Source of the DNA: Altererythrobacter sp. KTW20L
GTDB lineage: Bacteria; Pseudomonadota; Alphaproteobacteria; Sphingomonadales; Sphingomonadaceae
Reading direction: 5' to 3'
Length of the DNA: 64,000 bases
Assembly: GCF_023501975.1 (NCBI RefSeq)
Contig: NZ_JAMFLH010000011.1
Location: 99,280-163,279 of the forward strand
In this document: positions 60,136 through 64,000 of the stretch, piece after piece
How positions within the stretch are numbered: position 1 is the first letter of the stretch
Layout: the number at the start of each line of letters is the position of its first letter
The notes under the pieces: model-generated
What the model was told of the DNA's origin: nothing
Database searches by the model: none
What the model saw: only the letters and a program-made list of their open reading frames with translations
Made by a program: the position numbers and the translations under genes

Positions 60136-61056
60136 ATGAACCTCAATATCACCAACCCCATCTTTCACGACGAAGCCAAGGCCATTGCGCACCTCGAAGG
60201 CTCGCGCTGGCCCGATGGGGCGACCTGCCCGCATTGTGGCAGCGATCACGTCACCAAGATGGGCGGCAAGACGCAGGCTGGTATGTTCCTCTGCAATGAC
60301 TGTCGCGACAAGTTCACCGTCCGCACTGGCAGCGTTATGGAGCGTAGCCACGTTCCGCTGCACAAGTGGCTGCTGGCAACGCACATCATGGCCGCTTCCA
60401 AGAAGGGCATGAGCGCCGCACAGATGGCCCGCATGATCGGCGTTACCTACAAGACCGCTTGGTTCCTCTGCCACCGTATCCGCGAAGCCATGGAAGGCGC
60501 TAACGCTGCTGACAGTGGCCCCATGGGCGGCAAGAATGAAGTTGTCGAAGCCGACGAAACCTATGTTGGCGGCAAGGCCCGCAACCGCGCCACTCGCAAG
60601 CCTGCCAAGAAGAAGGCTGTTGTGGCCCTCGTCCAGCGAGACGGTAAGGCCCGTTCGTTCCATGTAGCCAACGTCAATGCCAAGGACGTTCGCGCCCTTG
60701 TCGTTACCAATATCGACCGCGCTTCCACCCTCATGACGGATGAAAGCCCCATCTATTACCGCATGGGCAAGGAGTTCGCGAGCCACTACGCCGTGAACCA
60801 CAACGCCAAGGAGTTCGTGACCTACGGCGGGTTCAAGCACTCCAATACCGCCGAGAACTTTTTCTCGATATTCAAGCGCGGTGTTATCGGAACTTACCAC
60901 CACATGAGCGAAGCCCACCTTGGCCGCTACTGTGCCGAGTTCGACCTTCGCTACAACACCCGCGAACTGTCGGACAGCGACCGCGCCAGCGAGATTATCA
61001 AGGGCGGCATTGGTCGCCGCCTGACCTATCGGCGGACTGATACAGTCGCCGCCTAA
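60136..61056 (+). CDS. IS1595-family (ISXO2-like) DDE transposase
   Basis: 306 residues behind AAGGA. An N-terminal zinc ribbon (TCPHCGSDHVTKMGG and FLCNDCRDKFTVRTGSVME) recognises the ends, and the ISXO2-like DDE domain holds the acidic residues in VEADETYVGGKARNR, TLMTDESPIYY and HSNTAENFFSIFKRGVIG. The Lys/Arg-rich patch after the first Asp (RATRKPAKKKAVVAL) is usual. Intact in length and motifs, so probably active. Confidence 0.94.
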   Translation: MNLNITNPIFHDEAKAIAHLEGSRWPDGATCPHCGSDHVTKMGGKTQAGMFLCNDCRDKFTVRTGSVMERSHVPLHKWLLATHIMAASKKGMSAAQMARMIGVTYKTAWFLCHRIREAMEGANAADSGPMGGKNEVVEADETYVGGKARNRATRKPAKKKAVVALVQRDGKARSFHVANVNAKDVRALVVTNIDRASTLMTDESPIYYRMGKEFASHYAVNHNAKEFVTYGGFKHSNTAENFFSIFKRGVIGTYHHMSEAHLGRYCAEFDLRYNTRELSDSDRASEIIKGGIGRRLTYRRTDTVAA

Positions 61057-61367
61057 GGTTGCGAAGATACCCCGCCAACGAGGCGAGAAGTGCAAGCGCT
61101 GGACTCGACTCTAAACAAAGTTTGCCCCACCATCCATGAGCAATCCGGAGCCAACGTCAGTTGGCCCACCGGCTCTGGCCCGCCGTCCGACAAACCTGCG
61201 TCGCCGCGTCTGGCACTTAGCAGGGATCGGGTGACAGCGGCGGCCCATCTAGCGGTCTAGAACGTGATGGTGGGGCCGATATTCCACGAACGGCGGTTAA
61301 ACCGTAACGTGGGACGTTTTCGCCTCCCTCTAAGGGCTGCGAGCGCTCAAGGCCTTGGGAATCAGAG
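61057..61367. other. Non-coding stretch inside the IS1595-family element
   Basis: 311 bp between the transposase and the passenger genes. It contains an 11 bp long-range inverted repeat (61124-61134 with 61266-61276, GCCCCACCATC and its complement) and no frame with coding character. It may include the promoter for the downstream small genes. Confidence 0.4.
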
Positions 61368-61466
61368 ATGAAGTCCAAGTCCCAAAAAACGGTAACGTGG
61401 AGTGTGGAGATTGTTGCTCACAAATGCCTTTGGCCTTTGGTCGCCTTAATCGCCCTTTTTGCGTGA
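61368..61466 (+). CDS. Possible 32-residue membrane peptide in the transposon
   Basis: ATG at 61368 after GGGAATCAGAG. The peptide has a basic start (MKSKSQKT) and a hydrophobic C-terminal half (CLWPLVALIALFA), like a single-helix membrane peptide. It overlaps the end of the minus-strand 51-residue gene by 21 bases. Short and unsupported by context, so tentative. Confidence 0.3.
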   Translation: MKSKSQKTVTWSVEIVAHKCLWPLVALIALFA

Positions 61467-61601
61467 AGTTCCCCGATGGGGCCTCGGCTCCATCGGGGTT
61501 TTATGCGGCTTGTGCGGGGTCGCCAGCATCCGCTTGAGCGCTGCCTCTCGGCGCGCTTCAGTTTCCGCTTCGGTGTAGGTTTCAGGATCGGATTTTGGCA
61601 T
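61446..61601 (-). CDS. Small passenger protein, 51 residues
   Basis: ATG at 61599-61601, which overlaps the ATG of the HEPN-like gene on the other strand (CATG). The product is helical and charged at the start (SDPETYTEAETEARREAALK), then RMLATPHKPHKTP and a basic end (RGTSRKKGD). Short proteins with a REAALKRML...TPPxPHK core are frequent hypothetical genes in alphaproteobacteria, often in mobile DNA. It could be an antitoxin or regulator of the divergent HEPN-like gene, which is speculation. Confidence 0.6.
   Translation of the reverse strand: MPKSDPETYTEAETEARREAALKRMLATPHKPHKTPMEPRPHRGTSRKKGD
61471..61502 (+). terminator. Rho-independent terminator inside the transposon
   Basis: A 9 bp perfect stem (61471-61479 with 61490-61498) and inner GCC/GGC pairing, followed by TTTT. 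It would end rightward transcription from the transposase or the 32-residue frame before the HEPN-like gene. It also lies within the minus-strand 51-residue coding region. Confidence 0.65.
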
Positions 61602-62232
61602 GAAAGACCCTCACGAATTTGTTCCGCCGTTCCTGTCACCACTAACGCATGATGAACATGCGACGCTAGGCAGGATCGCAATATTGTGGGGGCAGGTCGA
61701 TATGGTGCTCGACCTACTCCTAGAGGCAACCCTGGGCATTAGCGGAAAGCAGCGGCAAGCCCTGTTGGGTGAAAAGCCCATCGGTGCCAAGCTAGACATT
61801 CTAAAGCCGCTTATTGCCGACATCGCGTCGGCGGAAACAAAGCGCACAGCCTTGCAGTTTTGGGATTTTGCCAGCCAAACAAAAACCCAACGCAACCGCA
61901 TCTTTCATGGCGTGTGGGGCATCCGATGCGACGGGCCTCAAAAGATCCAGCCAGCGGCCACGCATTACAAAGATAAAGGCAACACGACAAAAGCCAGCCA
62001 GCTACCCGAGTTGGAGCGAAAGCTCTGCAAAACAGCCAGACTGGGCGCGATAGCGGCCTACAGCCTCCACAATCTCGGGGGCATTGAGGGTGGCGCTAGT
62101 CGCCTGTTTCACGGGTCAGGCCCACCGCCCCCATGGCTTCAAGAATGGAAAGAACAACATCCCGTGGATGATGATGCTCTGGATCATAGGTACAAAGAAG
62201 GTCAATTGCCGTTTCTAACGAACCCTGTGTGA
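61600..62232 (+). CDS. HEPN-like passenger protein
   Basis: 210 residues, mainly helical. Helices WGQVDMVLDLLLEATLG and the motif QTKTQRNRIFHGVWGI around residues 93-108 give Arg98-x4-His103, the RX4-6H signature of HEPN ribonucleases, in the RNxxxHG context seen in many HEPN-fold hypothetical proteins. HEPN domains act as RNases in toxin-antitoxin and defence systems. Carriage on an insertion element supports a selfish or protective role. No domain outside the helical core is recognised. Function is inferred. Confidence 0.6.
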   Translation: MKDPHEFVPPFLSPLTHDEHATLGRIAILWGQVDMVLDLLLEATLGISGKQRQALLGEKPIGAKLDILKPLIADIASAETKRTALQFWDFASQTKTQRNRIFHGVWGIRCDGPQKIQPAATHYKDKGNTTKASQLPELERKLCKTARLGAIAAYSLHNLGGIEGGASRLFHGSGPPPPWLQEWKEQHPVDDDALDHRYKEGQLPFLTNPV

Positions 62233-62276
62233 TCCTAAAGGTATCGGCCTGTCGCGACTCAAATGGCATTTGTGAC

Positions 62277-62301
62277 CTGCTAACTCAAGTATATAATTGC
62301 C
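62277..62301 (-). repeat. Right terminal inverted repeat of the IS1595-family element
   Basis: 25 bp ending in AAGTATATAATTGCC. It contains the TTG (62297) that is in frame with the interrupted downstream gene. Confidence 0.9.
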
Positions 62302-63145
62302 GATCGATTTTGCATCGGACTCTGATATTCGCCAAGGCGATGTATTAAGATCATTTAGTGATGCAGGTCGGGATACCGATTATGGGATCGTAATAACTGC
62401 CGATTGTGACATAGCTCAGAAAAAATCCAACAACAGGATAACGATCGTTCGAGCGGTGCCTGCTGACCATTTTGTTTCCCATTATTGGTCTGTCTGGGAA
62501 CTGGAAAAAATTGCTGAACGCCAAATCAGATCACTCATTCCATTTGTCAATGGTGCTATAAGAAGGACTGAATTGGCTTTAGATCAATTAACAGCGGTTG
62601 GATTGAGATCTTGGGTTATATCTCGATCGCCTGAGGAAATATTCCGGATACTGGACATCAGAGTTGATAAATATAATAAAGAATACAGTTCTTTGGTTGC
62701 GTTATCCCAGTGGCTTTCATTTGCCAATGATGTTGAAAAGAAGGATGGCTTCAAGTGTCTAAAGTCTGTGAGTCAAAGCCTTGGTAGGCCAGAAAGTGAG
62801 TTGAGAGAGCGAGTTCGTGAAGCTCTTTTAACAAGCGGAGGGTTCCAAGATTACTTAATAGTTCCGAATTTACCTCAATCGTCGCATGATGGGATGGCTG
62901 TCCTTATGGGGGAGTTGGTTACGGTCCCCGTTGCTGAAGTCCATGGAAGCGCTTACGCAGCGCGTGTTTGTGACGCTGATAGCGGTTACGTCCGGTTCGG
63001 CAGGCTTGCTGATCGAGTGAGGTTCGCAATTGCTCAAAGGATTTCTTTCGTGTTCTCCCGGATAGGTATGGAAGAAAACTATGAAGACGATTGCAGAATT
63101 CTAGCAGATCTTGTTTCCTCTGAGGTGGCAAATGCACAAAATTGA
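62297..63145 (+). CDS. First gene of putative defence-type module, 5' end replaced by IS
   Basis: 282 residues as now read from a TTG inside the right terminal repeat; the original start was the ATG at 60050 and only MSNAW is lost or changed. I do not recognise the family. The N-terminus has DSDIRQGDVLRSF and YGIVITADCDIAQKKSNNRITIVRAV, a compact beta-rich pattern around a Cys; the remainder is helical. GC content is well below that of the core region. It overlaps the helicase-like gene by 14 bases, so the two form an operon. There is no clear ribosome binding site for the TTG; expression after the insertion is uncertain. Confidence 0.65.
   Translation: MPIDFASDSDIRQGDVLRSFSDAGRDTDYGIVITADCDIAQKKSNNRITIVRAVPADHFVSHYWSVWELEKIAERQIRSLIPFVNGAIRRTELALDQLTAVGLRSWVISRSPEEIFRILDIRVDKYNKEYSSLVALSQWLSFANDVEKKDGFKCLKSVSQSLGRPESELRERVREALLTSGGFQDYLIVPNLPQSSHDGMAVLMGELVTVPVAEVHGSAYAARVCDADSGYVRFGRLADRVRFAIAQRISFVFSRIGMEENYEDDCRILADLVSSEVANAQN
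62302..62309. repeat. Target site duplication, right copy
   Basis: GATCGATT, matching 60064-60071. Confidence 0.9.
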
Positions 63146-63995
63146 ACCACAGTGTCCAGTATCCACACTCGTCTTAGATGAGGAAGCAGTTAAGATTTTG
63201 GATTCCGCCTTGATTGAAGACGAATGGTTTGAGTCTTTCGAAATTCCTCCTGATTCTCCTGGAATCCGGCGCGTAAAGTTTGGCGATGTTGTTTACATTA
63301 TTTCGCGATTGGAAGATATTTCACGTGTTCTGATAATCAATGTCGGAGATAAGGGGGTATTTCATGATGGTGGCAGTAAAAGGACAACCCTAAGTCGTAT
63401 TTTGAGAGTCGCGACGCGGCACTTCGATAGGGGGGTCAATATCCCTTCTGCTTGGCAGGTTTATCATGATGGGTCTAGGCTATCAATTTATGCTGCCACA
63501 CTCTATAAGTCATCGTTTAATAGAATATATTTCGAGCAGAGTCCGCGAGGTGATGACAATATATATGCATTCACGCAGACAGAGCGGCCTGAGGATCTCG
63601 ATAAGGTGGGCATCGATTATAAAAATTATGATGATGCAATAGAGAAGTATTTGGATGCAGTTGGAAGTGTAGAAGAGTTTTCGCCTGAAGTTGGCATGTA
63701 CGGTATTTTGTTAACCGAGCCACTTGGTAAAAGGCTTAGCACGCCCGGTACTTTGACGGATTGGCATGAGCGCTTATTGAGTCCTGAACAGAGGGATTTC
63801 GTCAATCGGGATCACAAAAGTCCGGTTAGGCTTCGTGGCGCTGCAGGAACCGGCAAGACACAAGCAATGGTTGTGAAGACCCTCTGGGACTTATATCAGG
63901 CCAGAGCGTTCGATCAGACCGTTGCGTTTCTGACCCATAGTTCAGCTCTTGCGCACGATGTAGGGTCAGGACTCATTGCGGCAGCCAGAAGATAA
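63132..63995 (+). CDS. UvrD-like helicase N-terminal part; truncated or frameshifted at window edge
   Basis: 287 residues from the ATG at 63132, behind GAGG and inside the end of the previous gene. Residues 1-220 are a domain I cannot name. LSPEQRDFVNRDHKSPVRLRG and the Walker A GAAGTGKT (236-243) then begin a UvrD/Rep-type helicase core, with AFLTHSSALAHDV matching motif Ia. The frame stops at 63993-63995, right after motif Ia, far short of a working helicase. Either a premature stop or frameshift inactivates it or the sequence is in error here; five bases remain in the window, too few to tell. Confidence 0.65.
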   Translation: MHKIEPQCPVSTLVLDEEAVKILDSALIEDEWFESFEIPPDSPGIRRVKFGDVVYIISRLEDISRVLIINVGDKGVFHDGGSKRTTLSRILRVATRHFDRGVNIPSAWQVYHDGSRLSIYAATLYKSSFNRIYFEQSPRGDDNIYAFTQTERPEDLDKVGIDYKNYDDAIEKYLDAVGSVEEFSPEVGMYGILLTEPLGKRLSTPGTLTDWHERLLSPEQRDFVNRDHKSPVRLRGAAGTGKTQAMVVKTLWDLYQARAFDQTVAFLTHSSALAHDVGSGLIAAARR

Positions 63996-64000
63996 CGGTG

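Larger units (their letters stand above)
60072..62301 (+). mobile_element. IS1595-family transposon with passenger genes (2230 bp)
   Basis: Terminal inverted repeats of 25 bp (60072-60096 and 62277-62301) agree at 22 of 25 positions, both beginning GGCAATTATATACTT and ending TTAGCAG. The 8 bp duplication GATCGATT flanks both ends. Inside are the transposase (60136-61056), a HEPN-like passenger (61600-62232), a divergent 51-residue gene and a possible 32-residue membrane peptide. Ends, duplication and transposase agree, so the boundaries are exact. The element interrupts the gene that starts at 60050. Confidence 0.92.

Noticed and set aside
60103..61095. 330-codon minus-strand frame opposite the transposase
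   Set aside because: The plus strand encodes a complete IS1595-family transposase with zinc ribbon and DDE motifs.

Overview
The window is a chromosomal segment of a GC-rich alphaproteobacterium, most likely a member of the Sphingomonadales (Novosphingobium/Erythrobacter/Sphingopyxis relatives). Supporting features are a CpdR-type response regulator, an ATP synthase operon with duplicated b and b' subunits, an FYDLN-type acidic protein, a SapC-family protein, a YdbH-YnbE-YdbL operon, and REP-like palindromes of a kind I associate with sphingomonads. The genus is an inference; no rRNA gene is present.

From 1 to about 59,750 the window is dense core genome. In order: a type III polyketide synthase cut by the left edge, tRNA-Val, cpdR, N-formylglutamate amidohydrolase, SapC, an FAD-linked D-2-hydroxyacid dehydrogenase, an RhlE helicase, a UvrD/PcrA helicase, rsmD-rluB, an AmpG-like permease, a long leftward biosynthetic run (lapA-like, pyrF, VOC protein, trpF, trpB, trpA, accD, folC), purB, radC, ydbH-ynbE-ydbL, atpI-atpB-atpE-atpF'-atpF, gloB, a GFA protein, rpsA, cmk, a Gdx/SugE exporter, aroA, tRNA-Ala, ffh-rpsP-rimM-trmD-rplS, asd, rpsF-rpsR-rplI, a Mur-ligase/LD-carboxypeptidase pair, fabD, fabG, dnaN, a ferredoxin-NADP reductase-like flavoprotein, two tandem GGDEF-EAL-PilZ proteins and lepA.

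Two places in this core are unusual. Between trpB and trpA, and again between fabD and fabG, sits a 430-460 bp unit: one small PD-(D/E)XK-type nuclease-like gene (DUF559 in one, GxxExxY in the other) bracketed by nearly perfect inverted repeats of 38 and 29 bp. The repeats lie within a few bases of the flanking stop and start codons, and in the trp case the repeat supplies the Shine-Dalgarno sequence of trpA. The two nucleases and the two repeats are unrelated in sequence but share the same design, which suggests a class of minimal mobile nuclease cassettes. Gene-free palindromic repeats occur at 15,001-15,120, 49,661-49,769 and 59,750-59,798.

After lepA the character changes. A 44 bp piece of the lepA 3' end is repeated 211 bp downstream, as expected for an integration site. 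A complete IS1595-family element follows (60,072-62,301; 25 bp terminal inverted repeats, 8 bp target duplication) carrying a transposase, a HEPN-like passenger and at least one hidden small gene. It interrupts, after seven codons, the first gene of an AT-richer two-gene module whose second gene has the Walker A motif of a UvrD-like helicase. The element's terminal repeat happens to provide a new in-frame TTG start. The module looks like a defence-type cargo and runs to the right edge.
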